In this document: positions 25,969 through 35,218 of the stretch, piece by piece
Layout of the letters: each line of letters begins with the position of its first letter
Numbering within the stretch: position 1 is the stretch's first letter
From: Variovorax sp. PAMC26660
GTDB lineage: Bacteria; Pseudomonadota; Gammaproteobacteria; Burkholderiales; Burkholderiaceae_C
Assembly (NCBI RefSeq): GCF_014302995.1
Contig: NZ_CP060295.1
Location: forward strand, 2,542,001-2,606,000
DNA length: 64,000 nt
Reading direction: 5' to 3'
Notes under the pieces: model-generated
The model's input: the letters and a program-made list of their open reading frames with translations, nothing else
Database searches by the model: none
What the model was told of the DNA's origin: nothing
Program-made: the position numbers and the translations under genes

Positions 25969-27522
25969 CTAGAGGCCGAGCGCGGCGAGCACGCCGGGGC
26001 TGGCCTGCACGGCGCTGCGCCGGTGATAGAAGTCCAGCGCGCGCAGGCCGCCGAGTTCGGCGCCGCCGCCCGCGCGGCCAGGGCCGCCGTGCATCGACAT
26101 CGGCATCACGTTGCCGTGTCCGGTGTGGGCCTGCGCCACCTCGGGAGAAACCACATGCACGCGGCCGTGGCTTGGCGCGACGGCGAGCGCGGCCTGGGCC
26201 AGCGCCGCATCGTCGCTGCCATAAAGAGAGGTGACGAGCGAACCCTGGCCGCGATGCGCCAGCGCGATGCCGTGCGCGAGATCGCGGTACGGCAGCAGCG
26301 TGGCGACCGGGCCGAACACTTCCACGTCATGCACGCGCTGCGCCGCATCGGCATCGCGCGCGCCCAGCAGCACCGGGCCGATGCAGGCGGCCACCTTGGG
26401 GTCGGCGTCGATCAATGGCTTGTTGCGGCTGTCGTGCAGCACGGTGGTTTGCGTGGCCAGCGCGTCGAGGCCGTCGCGCACCGCGTTCAGTTGCGCACGG
26501 CTCACCAGCGAACCCATGCGCACGTTCTCGTTGCGCGGGTTGCCGACGGTGATGCCCGCAAGCTTGGCGCCAATGGCTTCGGCAGCTGCGTCGTACACCT
26601 CGGCCGGTACCAGGATGCGGCGGATGGCGGTGCATTTCTGGCCCGACTTGACCGTCATCTCTCGCACCACTTCGCGCACGAGCAGGTTGAAGGCCTCGCT
26701 GCCGGGCGCGGCGCCGGGCAGCAGCAGGGCGCTGTTGAGGCTGTCGGCCTCGATGTTCACGCGCACCGAGCGCTGGGCCACGGCGGCGTGCGAGCGGATC
26801 ACCGCGGCTGTTTCGGCCGAGCCGGTGAACGAGACCACGTCGAAGGGCTGCAACGCATCCATCAATCCGGCCGAGCTGCCGCAAATGACGGAGAGCGCGC
26901 CGGCAGGCAGCACGCCCGCATCGACCACGTCCTTGACCATGCGCTGCGTGAGCCAGGCGGTGGCCGTGGCGGGCTTCACGATCACCGGCACGCCCGAGAG
27001 CAATGCGGGGGCGGCCTTTTCCCACAGGCCCCACGAGGGGAAGTTGAAGGCGTTGATGAACAGCGCCACGCCGTGCGTCGGCACCTGCAGGTGCTGCGAC
27101 TGGAACACGGGCTCCTTGCCGAGCTTGACCGCGTCGCCATCGCGCAGCGCGTGCACGTCGCCGAGCGCATCGCCCCACTTCGCGTACTGGCCCAGCGTGA
27201 AGATCGCGCCGTCGATGTCGACGGCCGAGTCGTTCTTCACGGTGCCGGAGTTGGCGGTGGCGATCTCGTAATACGCATCGCGATTCGTCTGCAGCACTTT
27301 CACGATGGCGCCGAGCAGGCCGGCGCGTTGGCGGTAGGTAAGGGCGCGCAGCGCGCCGCCACCCTGTTCGCGCGCAAAGGCAAAGGCGGCGGGCAGATCG
27401 AGGCCGGTGGCGTCGACGCGCACGAGTTCGGTGCCGAGCACCGGATCGAACAGGGGCGTGCCGGCGCCCGATCCGCTTTGCCAGAGGCCGGCGACGTGGT
27501 TGGCGAGGCGTTCGATGGTCAT
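25969..27522 (-). CDS. boxZ: 3,4-Dehydroadipyl-CoA semialdehyde dehydrogenase
   Basis: A 517-residue aldehyde dehydrogenase. The substrate-side motif SFTGSAETA and the catalytic-cysteine region SGQKCTAIRRI are visible. Its place in a box cluster and overall similarity to BoxZ-type dehydrogenases identify it as the NADP-linked enzyme that oxidises the semialdehyde released by BoxC to 3,4-dehydroadipyl-CoA. The start overlaps the DUF4863 gene by 4 bp, and bclA follows. Confidence 0.9.
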   Translation of the reverse strand: MTIERLANHVAGLWQSGSGAGTPLFDPVLGTELVRVDATGLDLPAAFAFAREQGGGALRALTYRQRAGLLGAIVKVLQTNRDAYYEIATANSGTVKNDSAVDIDGAIFTLGQYAKWGDALGDVHALRDGDAVKLGKEPVFQSQHLQVPTHGVALFINAFNFPSWGLWEKAAPALLSGVPVIVKPATATAWLTQRMVKDVVDAGVLPAGALSVICGSSAGLMDALQPFDVVSFTGSAETAAVIRSHAAVAQRSVRVNIEADSLNSALLLPGAAPGSEAFNLLVREVVREMTVKSGQKCTAIRRILVPAEVYDAAAEAIGAKLAGITVGNPRNENVRMGSLVSRAQLNAVRDGLDALATQTTVLHDSRNKPLIDADPKVAACIGPVLLGARDADAAQRVHDVEVFGPVATLLPYRDLAHGIALAHRGQGSLVTSLYGSDDAALAQAALAVAPSHGRVHVVSPEVAQAHTGHGNVMPMSMHGGPGRAGGGAELGGLRALDFYHRRSAVQASPGVLAALGL

Positions 27523-28061
27523 GGAGTGAACTTGATCTGCCCTTCAGGCAGGAGATAGAGAACGAGCGCGCGGCCGTGCGCCACGGTCGGGCGATGCGCG
27601 GTACCGGGCCCGTAGACGCACCAGCCCGCGGGCCGGCTGTCGAACGTGGCGTCCGGGCTGTCGTCGAGCGGCATGATCAGGTCGATCTCGCCATTCGGAT
27701 GCGTGTGGTGCGGGCCTGCGATGTCCTGCATGTCGACCACGTCGACCGAGAAGCGGTGCAGCGCGTCTTCGGCCTTGAAGACCCGGCCGTACTTGATGCC
27801 GCCGCCTTCGCGCTCACAGAGCCAGCCTTCGGCCACGCCGCCGATGCAGGCCTGGCGCAATTGCTCGAAGCGCGCGCTGCCAGCGCCGTGGGTGACGTTG
27901 AGCCACTGGTCGAGCGCGCCGTCCAGCGGCTTGCCGGCGATCTCGGCGGTCAGGCCGGCCATCAGCTGGTGAAATGCGGGCTTGCCGTTCGTGGCGGCGG
28001 TGGGGCTGCTGCTGTCGGACATCGTGGCGGGCTTCTTGGTGGAGGCTGGCTGGGCGAACAT
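27519..28061 (-). CDS. DUF4863-family protein of the box cluster
   Basis: A 180-residue protein of a conserved family of unknown role found beside box genes. The C-terminal half is cupin-like: HHTHPNGEIDLIMPL (about 114-128) would hold metal ligands and is followed by GWCVYGPGTAHRP. It may bind a small aromatic or CoA intermediate, but no function is proven. The start at 28061 gives the longest product; the ATG at 28022 (MSDSSSPTA) is an alternative. It is the first gene of the minus-strand operon, divergent from boxR. Confidence 0.82.
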   Translation of the reverse strand: MFAQPASTKKPATMSDSSSPTAATNGKPAFHQLMAGLTAEIAGKPLDGALDQWLNVTHGAGSARFEQLRQACIGGVAEGWLCEREGGGIKYGRVFKAEDALHRFSVDVVDMQDIAGPHHTHPNGEIDLIMPLDDSPDATFDSRPAGWCVYGPGTAHRPTVAHGRALVLYLLPEGQIKFTP

Positions 28062-28235
28062 CCAGGGCCGTGCGAAGGGCCATGAACTTATGAACTACCT
28101 TGCAGGATCTCTGCGCGTGCAGTATCTTGCTTGTGGTCGAACAATAAGCAGCGAGACAATCAGTGTCAAGCAATATAGTGCATCTATGGTGTTTACCCTG
28201 AGCGCGCACAATCCCGGCGAAGAACGAGGAATTGC
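28062..28235. promoter_or_regulatory. Divergent box-operon/boxR control region with TGCA sites
   Basis: A 174-bp region between divergent genes and noticeably AT-richer than its flanks. It contains TGCA at 28101-28104, 28118-28121 and 28179-28182, a core recurring in the boxC promoter too and recalled from BoxR/BzdR-type operators. AGGA at 28226 serves as the boxR ribosome-binding site. Binding by BoxR is an inference. Confidence 0.5.
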
Positions 28236-29192
28236 ATGAATGAGCATGTAGACGCGGTGCTGGCCACCGCGCCAGAAAACGGCAACGGCAGCAACGCTGG
28301 CGCTGCCGCACCGGCCGGGGAGGCCCGCAATCCGCTGCTTGCGGCGCTGGGCGATCGCGTGCGCAACCTGCGCGCGCAGCGAGGCCTCACGCGCAAGGCG
28401 GTGGCCATTGCAGCCGACGTGTCGGAGCGGCACCTGGCCAACCTCGAGTACGGCATCGGCAACGCCTCCATCCTGGTGCTGCAGCAGGTGGCCGGCGCGC
28501 TGCATTGCTCGCTGGCCGAGCTGGTGGGCGACATCACGACCAGTTCGCCCGAGTGGCTGCTGATTCGTGAGCTGCTTGAGAACCGCAGCGAGACCGACCT
28601 GCGCCGCGTGCGCGTGGCGCTGGGTGAACTGCTGGGCACGGCCTCGGTCGATCCGGCGCGGCACCGCCGCATCGCGCTCGTGGGGTTGCGTGGCGCGGGC
28701 AAGTCGACGCTGGGGCAGATGCTGGCCGAGGACCTCGAACTGCCGTTCATCGAACTGAGCCGCGAGATCGAGAAGCTCGCCGGTTGCAGCGTTCGCGAGA
28801 TTCACGACCTGTATGGCACCAACGCCTATCGCCGTTACGAGCGCCGCGCGCTCGAAGAAGCCGTGCAGATCTACAGCGAGGTGGTGATCGCCACGCCCGG
28901 CGGCATCGTCTCCGACCCGGCCACCTTCAACGAGCTGCTGGCCCACTGCACAACCGTGTGGCTGCAGGCCGCGCCCGAAGAGCACATGGGCCGGGTGGCC
29001 GCGCAGGGCGACACGCGTCCGATGGCGGCCAGCAAAGAGGCGATGGAAGACCTGCGTCGCATCCTGAATGGGCGGGCCGCCTTCTATTCAAAAGCCGATC
29101 TGTCGGTGGACACGAGCGGCAGGACGCTGGCGCAGAGCTTCCAGGCGTTGCGCGCTGCTACTCGCCAATCGATGGGTCTTCTCGACGGCTGA
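28236..29192 (+). CDS. boxR: BoxR, benzoyl-CoA-responsive transcriptional regulator
   Basis: A 318-residue regulator with an unusual, diagnostic fusion. Residues about 30-95 form an XRE-type helix-turn-helix (GLTRKAVAIAADVSERHLANL). Residues about 145-310 form a shikimate-kinase-like domain with P-loop GLRGAGKST and the segment ELSREIEKLAGCSVREI. This matches BoxR/BzdR, which repress box or bzd promoters until the kinase-like domain binds benzoyl-CoA. It sits between the two arms of the box regulon and very probably controls both. A repeat element and a separate promoter lie between it and boxC. Confidence 0.92.
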   Translation: MNEHVDAVLATAPENGNGSNAGAAAPAGEARNPLLAALGDRVRNLRAQRGLTRKAVAIAADVSERHLANLEYGIGNASILVLQQVAGALHCSLAELVGDITTSSPEWLLIRELLENRSETDLRRVRVALGELLGTASVDPARHRRIALVGLRGAGKSTLGQMLAEDLELPFIELSREIEKLAGCSVREIHDLYGTNAYRRYERRALEEAVQIYSEVVIATPGGIVSDPATFNELLAHCTTVWLQAAPEEHMGRVAAQGDTRPMAASKEAMEDLRRILNGRAAFYSKADLSVDTSGRTLAQSFQALRAATRQSMGLLDG

Positions 29193-29219
29193 GTTTTTTG
29201 CGGCTCGGGGTTGAAGTCC

Positions 29220-29470
29220 TTCAGGGCGTCGCTCGCGCCGACACGGTGCTCTTTTTCGCGAATGTCCCCCGCTTCGCTCCTCCTTTATTTCGCGAAAAAG
29301 AGCCCCGTATCGGCGCGAGCGTTGGACAGAGCGGTCGTTGATCAGCGGTACACCAGCAGCGTGCCCATGTGCGAATGACACCAGGTGCTCCCCGCAGCGA
29401 AATAAAGGAGGAGCGAAGCGGGGGACATTCGCGGAGGGGAGCACCTGGTGCCATTCGCACTCGCCCTGAA
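29220..29470. repeat. Two-hairpin MITE-like element, copy B
   Basis: A 251-bp element in the opposite orientation to copy A, with ends TTCAGGGCG (29220-29228) and CGCCCTGAA (29462-29470). The hairpins are 29230-29321 and 29369-29460, separated by 47 bp. It lies between boxR and the boxC promoter and ends 56 bp before the proposed boxC -35 box, so it separates the regulator gene from the catabolic operon. Confidence 0.9.
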
Positions 29471-29526
29471 TGACCCCGCACCAAACAGCAGCCAGCGTCC
29501 AGACCTGAAAAAAAGCGCTACAGGCA

Positions 29527-29581
29527 TTGACTTGCCTGTTTGCATGCAGCATGATGCATGTCATCGGAGCAAGAAAGTGCA
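29527..29581 (+). promoter_or_regulatory. boxCBA promoter with BoxR-type TGCA operators
   Basis: A -35 box TTGACT (29527-29532) and a -10-like CATGAT (29550-29555) are separated by 17 bp. TGCA occurs at 29541-29544, 29545-29548, 29555-29558 and 29578-29581, so the sites cover the spacer, the -10 box and the likely start of transcription. This suits repression by BoxR by blocking RNA polymerase. The boxC start codon is at 29633, with GGAG upstream. Confidence 0.55.
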
Positions 29582-29632
29582 TTATCTTTCCTGTTCACGG
29601 TTTCCGAACACAGCCCCACAGGAGACTTCCGC

Positions 29633-31309
29633 ATGACAGACACCACCACGCTCCAGGCGCCCCCGCGCGTCGACTACCGCACTGAACCCGGCCAATACCG
29701 CCACTGGTCCCTGAGCTTCGACGGCGCCATCGCACGCCTCGTGCTCGACATCGCGGAAGACGGCGGCATTCGCCCCGGCTACAAGCTCAAGCTCAACAGC
29801 TACGACCTGGGCGTGGACATCGAACTGAACGACGCGCTCAACCGCGTGCGCTTCGAGCACCCCGAAGTGCGCAGCGTGATCGTCACCAGCGGCAAAGACC
29901 GCATCTTCTGTTCGGGCGCCAACATCTTCATGCTCGGCGTCTCCGGCCACGCCTGGAAGGTCAACTTCTGCAAGTTCACCAACGAAACCCGCAACGGCAT
30001 TGAAGACACGTCCAAATACTCGGGCCTGAAGTTCCTCGCGGCCGTGAACGGCGCCTGCGCCGGCGGCGGCTACGAACTGGCGCTGGCCTGCGACGAGATC
30101 CTGCTGGTGGACGACCGCTCCTCCGCCGTCTCGCTGCCCGAAGTGCCACTGCTCGGCGTGCTGCCCGGCACCGGCGGCCTGACCCGCGTGACCGACAAGC
30201 GCCACGTGCGCCATGACCTCGCCGACATCTTCTGCACCAGCGTCGAAGGCGTGCGCGGCCAGCGCGCGGTTGACTGGCGCCTGGTCGATGCGGTGGCCAA
30301 GCCCGCGCAGTTCGCCGCCGCCGTGCAGGACCGTGCCTCGCAACTGGCCGCCGGCAGCGACCGCCCGGCCAACGGCAAGGGCGTGGCCCTGACCCGCCTC
30401 GAACGCACCGACAGCGCCGATGGCATCAGCTATCCGCATGTCGATATTCAGATCGACCGCAGCAAGCGCACCGCCACGATCACCGTCAAGGCGCCGACCG
30501 GCACGCAGCCCGCAGACATTGCCGCCATCGAAGCCGCCGGCGCCGCATGGTGGCCGCTCGCGATGTGCCGCGAACTCGACGACGCGATCCTCAACCTGCG
30601 CACCAACGAACTCGACGTCGGCACCTGGCTGCTCAAGACCGAAGGCGATGCGGCCGCAGTGCTCGCATCCGACGCCGTGATGTTCGCCAACAAAGACCAC
30701 TGGCTGGTGCGCGAAACCATCGGCGCGCTGCGCCGCACGCTGGCGCGCCTGGATGTGTCGTCGCGCAGCCTGTTCGCGCTGGTCGAAGCGGGTTCGTGCT
30801 TTGCCGGCACGCTGGCCGAGCTGGCCTTCGCCGCCGACCGCACGTACATGCTCGCGCTGCCTGATGACGCCGACCGCGCACCCAAGCTCACGCTCAACGA
30901 ATTCAACTTCGGCTTCTTTCCGATGGTGAACGACCAGAGCCGCCTGCAGCGCCGCTTCTATGAAGAAGCCGCGCCGCTCGAAGCCGCCCGCGCCGCAGCC
31001 GGCAAGCCGCTCGACGCCGATGAGGCGCTGAAGCTCGGCCTTGTCACAGCCGCACCGGACGACATCGACTGGGGCGACGAGATCCGCATCGCCATCGAAG
31101 AGCGCGCCGCCATGTCGCCCGACGCGCTCACCGGGCTCGAAGCCAACCTGCGCTTCGCCAGCAAGGAGAACATGGCCACCCGCATCTTCGGCCGGCTCAC
31201 CGCCTGGCAGAACTGGATCTTCAACCGCCCCAACGCCGTCGGCGAAAAGGGCGCGCTCAAGGTCTACGGCACCGGCCAGAAAGCCGGCTTCGACATGAAC
31301 CGCGTTTGA
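29633..31309 (+). CDS. boxC: 2,3-Epoxybenzoyl-CoA dihydrolase BoxC
   Basis: A 558-residue duplicated-crotonase protein that opens the ring of 2,3-epoxybenzoyl-CoA with two waters, giving 3,4-dehydroadipyl-CoA semialdehyde and formate. The oxyanion-hole region CSGANIFMLGVSGH and the helix NGACAGGGYELALACD are clear, and the length is typical of BoxC. I start at the ATG at 29633, which has GGAG upstream and follows the BoxR-type promoter. boxB follows 31 bp downstream. Confidence 0.95.
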   Translation: MTDTTTLQAPPRVDYRTEPGQYRHWSLSFDGAIARLVLDIAEDGGIRPGYKLKLNSYDLGVDIELNDALNRVRFEHPEVRSVIVTSGKDRIFCSGANIFMLGVSGHAWKVNFCKFTNETRNGIEDTSKYSGLKFLAAVNGACAGGGYELALACDEILLVDDRSSAVSLPEVPLLGVLPGTGGLTRVTDKRHVRHDLADIFCTSVEGVRGQRAVDWRLVDAVAKPAQFAAAVQDRASQLAAGSDRPANGKGVALTRLERTDSADGISYPHVDIQIDRSKRTATITVKAPTGTQPADIAAIEAAGAAWWPLAMCRELDDAILNLRTNELDVGTWLLKTEGDAAAVLASDAVMFANKDHWLVRETIGALRRTLARLDVSSRSLFALVEAGSCFAGTLAELAFAADRTYMLALPDDADRAPKLTLNEFNFGFFPMVNDQSRLQRRFYEEAAPLEAARAAAGKPLDADEALKLGLVTAAPDDIDWGDEIRIAIEERAAMSPDALTGLEANLRFASKENMATRIFGRLTAWQNWIFNRPNAVGEKGALKVYGTGQKAGFDMNRV

Positions 31310-31340
31310 GCCAACAGTCCGCACAACCCAAGGAACAGCG

Positions 31341-32768
31341 ATGAGCACGATCAACTACGGCGAGAAGATCCCCAACAACGTCAACCTCGGCGAAGACCGC
31401 ACGCTGCAGCGCGCGCTCGAAGGCTGGCAGCCCAACTTCATCAACTGGTGGGACGACGTGGGCCCCGAAGGCTCGACCAACCACGACGTGTACCTGCGCA
31501 CCGCAGTGAGCGTCGACCCACAAGGCTGGGCGCAGTTCGGCCACGTGAAGATGCGCGACTACCGCTGGGGCATCTTCCTGAACCCGGGCGATGCCAACCG
31601 CGAGATTCACTTCGGCGACCACAAGGGCGAGAAGGCCTGGCAGGACGTGCCCGGCGAACACCGCGCCAACCTGCGCCGCATCATCGTGACGCAGGGCGAC
31701 ACCGAGCCCGCATCGGTCGAGCAGCAACGCCACCTGGGCCTGACCGCGCCGTCGATGTACGACCTGCGCAACCTGTTCCAGATCAACGTGGAAGAAGGCC
31801 GCCACCTGTGGGCCATGGTCTACCTGCTGCAAAAGCACTTCGGCCGCGACGGCCGTGAAGAAGCCGACGCGCTGCTGCAGCGCACTTCGGGCGATGAGAA
31901 CAACCCGCGCATCCTGGGTGCCTTCAACGAGAAGACGCCCGACTGGCTCGCGTTCTTCATGTTCACCTACTTCACCGACCGCGACGGCAAGTTCCAGCTC
32001 GCCGCACTGGCCGAAAGCGCGTTCGATCCGCTGGCGCGCACCACGAAGTTCATGCTGACCGAAGAGGCGCACCACATGTTCGTGGGCGAGAGCGGCGTGT
32101 CGCGTGTCATCGCGCGCACCGCGCAGGTGATGAACGAGCTGAAGACCGACGACGCGCAGAAGATCCGCGCGGCAGGCTGCATCGACCTGGGCACCATCCA
32201 GCGCTATCTGAACTTCCACTACAGCGTGACCATCGACCTGTTCGGCGCCGACCAGTCGAGCAATGCCGCCATCTTCTACAGCTCGGGCCTGAAGGGCCGT
32301 TACGAAGAAGGCAAGCGCACGGACGACCACATCCTCAAGGGCCAGACCTACAAGGTGCTCGAGGTGAAGGAGGGCCAGCTCGTCGAGAAAGACGTGCCGA
32401 TGCTCAACGCGCTCAACGAAGTGCTGCGCGACGACTTCATCAAGGACTCGGTGGCCGGCGTCGGCCGCTGGAACAAGGTGCTGGAAAAGGCCGGCATCCC
32501 CACCCGCCTGGTGGTTCCGCACAAGGCCTTCAACCGCCAGATCGGCGCGCTCGCCGGCATCAAGATGTCGCCCGAAGGCCGTGTGGTGAACGAGATCGAA
32601 TGGGCCGCCAAGCGCGATGAATGGCTGCCGAGTTCCGAAGACTTCGCTTTCGTGGCATCGTTGATGGGCCGCGTGGTGGAACCGGGCAAGTTCGCCGGCT
32701 GGATTTCGCCGCCGGTGATGGGCATCAATCGCCAGCCGGTCGATTTCGAATACGTGCGTTTCGGCTGA
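31341..32768 (+). CDS. boxB: Benzoyl-CoA 2,3-epoxidase, di-iron subunit BoxB
   Basis: A 475-residue class I di-iron oxygenase that converts benzoyl-CoA and O2 to 2,3-epoxybenzoyl-CoA with electrons from BoxA. The helical iron-binding segments include [13 protein letters not shown] (about 152-164) and [12 protein letters not shown] (about 240-251), each with the carboxylate/His pattern expected for a di-iron site. The start ([17 protein letters not shown]) matches known BoxB. A palindromic repeat separates it from boxA. Confidence 0.95.
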   Translation: MSTINYGEKIPNNVNLGEDRTLQRALEGWQPNFINWWDDVGPEGSTNHDVYLRTAVSVDPQGWAQFGHVKMRDYRWGIFLNPGDANREIHFGDHKGEKAWQDVPGEHRANLRRIIVTQGDTEPASVEQQRHLGLTAPSMYDLRNLFQINVEEGRHLWAMVYLLQKHFGRDGREEADALLQRTSGDENNPRILGAFNEKTPDWLAFFMFTYFTDRDGKFQLAALAESAFDPLARTTKFMLTEEAHHMFVGESGVSRVIARTAQVMNELKTDDAQKIRAAGCIDLGTIQRYLNFHYSVTIDLFGADQSSNAAIFYSSGLKGRYEEGKRTDDHILKGQTYKVLEVKEGQLVEKDVPMLNALNEVLRDDFIKDSVAGVGRWNKVLEKAGIPTRLVVPHKAFNRQIGALAGIKMSPEGRVVNEIEWAAKRDEWLPSSEDFAFVASLMGRVVEPGKFAGWISPPVMGINRQPVDFEYVRFG

Positions 32769-32788
32769 TCGAGGTATTTCGGTATTGC

Positions 32789-32890
32789 TCCTTCCCCCTC
32801 TGGGGGAAGGCTGGGATGGGGGCACAACGGCGTGACCACGACAAGCGCCGCGTGCCCCCACCCAACCCTCCCCCGAAAGGGGAGGGCTCC
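32789..32890. repeat. GC-rich palindromic intergenic repeat, family 2, copy 3
   Basis: About 100 bp between boxB and boxA. CTTCCCCCTCTGGGGGAAGG and CCCTCCCCCGAAAGGGGAGG form local hairpins, and GATGGGGGC pairs with GCCCCCAC across the centre. Transcripts running from boxB to boxA must pass through it. Confidence 0.8.
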
Positions 32891-32902
32891 AGGAGAAAAA
32901 AC

Positions 32903-34186
32903 ATGGACATGGCCGTTGAAGCCGGAGTCATCAAGCAGCACCTGATCGACCCCGAGATCTGCATCCGCTGCAACACCTGCGAGGCCATCTGCCCCGTCAA
33001 CGCGATCACGCACGACGACAACAACTATGTTGTGCGTGCCGACATCTGCAACGGCTGCATGGCCTGCATTTCGCCGTGCCCGACGGGCTCGATCGACAAC
33101 TGGCGCACCATGCCGCTGGTGCGTGCGTACACCATCGAAGAACAGCTCACGTGGGAAGAACTGCCTGCGGAGCTGACGCCTGAGCAGCTTGAAGCCGCGG
33201 GCGTTTCCGCCGAGGCTGCGGGCGACCCGGCCGCTGCTGCGCCCGCGCTGACGCAGGCGCAAGCACAGGCCGCCATCGAGCCCGCCTTCAACTCCGCGCA
33301 GTACGGCGCCACAGTGCCACCATGGTCGGCCGCACACGCGTACACCAACCTGTTTCCGCCGAAGACCCCGACGACCGCCACCGTGGTCGGCAATTTCAAC
33401 TGCACCGAGGCCGGCTTCGACAGCGAGACGCACCACATCGTGCTCGACTTCGGCGTGGTGCCGTTCCCGGTGCTCGAAGGCCAGTCCATCGGCATCGTGC
33501 CGCCGGGCGTCGACGCCATCGGCAAGCGCCACCATGCGCGCCAGTACTCGGTGGCCAGCCCGCGCAATGGCGAGCGGCCTGGCTACAACAACGTCTCGCT
33601 CACCGTGAAGCGCGTGACCGAAGACCACGAAGGCGACCCCGTGCGCGGCGTTTGCTCGAACTACGTCTGCGACCTGAAGGTCGGCGACACGGTGCACGTC
33701 GTGGGCCCCTTCGGCGCCTCGTTCCTGATGCCGAACCATCCCAAGTCGCACATCGTGATGATCTGCACCGGCACCGGCAGCGCCCCCATGCGGGCGATGA
33801 CCGAATGGCGCCGGCGCCTGCGCAAGAGCGGCAAGTTCGAAGGCGGCAAGCTGATGCTGTTCTTCGGCGCGCGGACCCAGCAGGAGCTGCCGTACTTCGG
33901 CCCGCTGCAGTCGCTGCCGAAAGACTTCATCGACATCAACCTCGCGTTCTCGCGCACGCCGGGCCAGCCCAAGCGCTACGTGCAGGACCTGATGCGCGAG
34001 CGCGCCGCCGATCTGGCCGCGTTGCTGAAGGACGGCAGCAGCCACTTCTATGTGTGCGGCCTCAAGAGCATGGAAGAGGGCGTGGTGCTCGCGCTACGCG
34101 ACGTGGCGAAGGACGTGGGACTTGACTGGGACACCGTGGGCGCTGCGCTGAAACGCGAAGGCCGCCTGCACCTCGAAACGTACTAA
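32903..34186 (+). CDS. boxA: Benzoyl-CoA 2,3-epoxidase reductase subunit BoxA
   Basis: A 427-residue iron-sulfur flavoprotein that passes electrons from NADPH to BoxB. Two 4Fe-4S clusters are encoded at the N-terminus: C20, C23, C26 and C30, and C49, C52, C55 and C59. An Ala-rich linker follows. From about residue 150 there is a ferredoxin-NADP reductase unit with [12 protein letters not shown] (FAD), [12 protein letters not shown] (nucleotide) and the C-terminal [19 protein letters not shown] start at the ATG at 32903 with AGGAG directly upstream; the longer frame translates the repeat before it. Confidence 0.95.
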   Translation: MDMAVEAGVIKQHLIDPEICIRCNTCEAICPVNAITHDDNNYVVRADICNGCMACISPCPTGSIDNWRTMPLVRAYTIEEQLTWEELPAELTPEQLEAAGVSAEAAGDPAAAAPALTQAQAQAAIEPAFNSAQYGATVPPWSAAHAYTNLFPPKTPTTATVVGNFNCTEAGFDSETHHIVLDFGVVPFPVLEGQSIGIVPPGVDAIGKRHHARQYSVASPRNGERPGYNNVSLTVKRVTEDHEGDPVRGVCSNYVCDLKVGDTVHVVGPFGASFLMPNHPKSHIVMICTGTGSAPMRAMTEWRRRLRKSGKFEGGKLMLFFGARTQQELPYFGPLQSLPKDFIDINLAFSRTPGQPKRYVQDLMRERAADLAALLKDGSSHFYVCGLKSMEEGVVLALRDVAKDVGLDWDTVGAALKREGRLHLETY

Positions 34187-34196
34187 GCTGCGGCGG

Positions 34197-34640
34197 ATGA
34201 AGTTCGCCGACTTCCATGCGGGCCAGGTCATCGAGGCCGGCCCCTACGTGCTGACCGAAGCCGAGCTCCTGCAGTTCGCGCGGGCCTACGACCCGCAGTG
34301 GTTTCACACCGATCCCGAAGCCGCGGCCGAAAGCCCCTTCGGCGGCCTGATTGCCAGCGGCTGGCACACCTGTTCGATCGCAATGCGGCTCGTGGTCGAG
34401 GCGGCACTCGCGGGCTCGGAGTCTTTTGCGTCGCCGGGGCTCGAGCATGTGCGCTGGCCGAACCCCGTGCGGCCCGGCGACGCACTGCGGCTGGTGGCCG
34501 ATGTCATCGAGGTGCGGCGTTCCGAGAAGCGACCCACGCTGGGCATATTGCGCTGGCGCTGGCGACTCTTCAACCAGCGTGAGTCGATGGTGCTGGATGT
34601 GGAAGTCACCAGTCTTTTCAGGCTGCAGGCCGCAGGCTGA
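34197..34640 (+). CDS. MaoC-family dehydratase
   Basis: A 147-residue hot-dog-fold protein. The segment FARAYDPQWFHTDPEAAAES (about 23-42) is the MaoC (R)-specific hydratase motif with the catalytic Asp/His pair, followed by GGLIASGWHT. It starts 10 bp after boxA and ends before a terminator, so it is the last gene of the boxCBA operon. It probably hydrates an unsaturated CoA ester in the lower pathway; the exact substrate is not established. Confidence 0.85.
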   Translation: MKFADFHAGQVIEAGPYVLTEAELLQFARAYDPQWFHTDPEAAAESPFGGLIASGWHTCSIAMRLVVEAALAGSESFASPGLEHVRWPNPVRPGDALRLVADVIEVRRSEKRPTLGILRWRWRLFNQRESMVLDVEVTSLFRLQAAG

Positions 34641-34652
34641 CGCAAAGCAGAA

Positions 34653-34688
34653 AACCCGCAACGGCGAGCGCTGCGGGTTTCTTTTTTT
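34653..34688. terminator. Bidirectional rho-independent terminator
   Basis: AACCCGCA (34653-34660) pairs with TGCGGGTT (34672-34679), followed by a T-rich run on the plus strand and preceded by A-rich sequence that serves the opposite strand. It separates the maoC end from the convergent repetitive secreted protein gene. Confidence 0.8.
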
Positions 34689-34699
34689 GCCGCTGAAGA

Positions 34700-35218
34700 T
34701 TACTTCGTGATGTCCACGGCGCTCGAACCCTTGGCCTTGCCATTGGCCTTGGCGCCAATGCCGGTGCCTGATGGCTTCACTGCGCCGCCGGCAGAGCCCA
34801 CGGCGCCTGTCGCGCTGTTCAGCGTGCCGCCCACGGTGTTCGTGAGGCCGCTGGCTGCACCGGTCGCGCCACCTACGGCACCCGTTGCGCCGCTCACGGC
34901 CCCGGTGGCACCGCCGACCGTGCTGGTGGCGTTACCAACGGCACCTGTCGCACCGCCGACCACACCGCCCACCGTGCTGCCCAATCCGCTCGCCGCATTG
35001 CCATGGGTCGATGTGCCCGCATTCGCGGCGGTACCGGCTCTGGCGCCTGTGTTGCCTTGTGCCTCTACGGGTGCCGGTGCGGTCTTGACGGCGCCGGATG
35101 CATTGACATCGGCGTTCACGCCCACACCGACGTTCTGTGCCTGTGCGAATCCGCTCACGGCAAGAAGGCCTGCGAGCAGGGCGCCGACGACGATGGACTT
35201 GTTGTGTTGTTGCTTCAT
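34700..35218 (-). CDS. Secreted Gly/Ala/Thr-rich repeat protein
   Basis: A 172-residue protein with a clear signal peptide (about 1-28, ending FAQAQN). The mature part is low complexity, built from imperfect copies of a GGATGAV-type heptad at about residues 80-145 (GGATGAVGNATS, GGATGAVSGATG, GGATGAASG and similar). The tail is basic (AKANGKAKG). No cysteine, catalytic motif or transmembrane segment is present. The heptad spacing could give a beta-roll or extended surface fibre, but this is speculation. It is convergent with the box operon and shares its terminator. No family recognised. Confidence 0.75.
   Translation of the reverse strand: MKQQHNKSIVVGALLAGLLAVSGFAQAQNVGVGVNADVNASGAVKTAPAPVEAQGNTGARAGTAANAGTSTHGNAASGLGSTVGGVVGGATGAVGNATSTVGGATGAVSGATGAVGGATGAASGLTNTVGGTLNSATGAVGSAGGAVKPSGTGIGAKANGKAKGSSAVDITK

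Noticed and set aside
29582..31354. A 590-codon minus-strand frame opposite boxC
   Set aside because: boxC is certain on the plus strand, and the antisense product shows no domain and biased composition.
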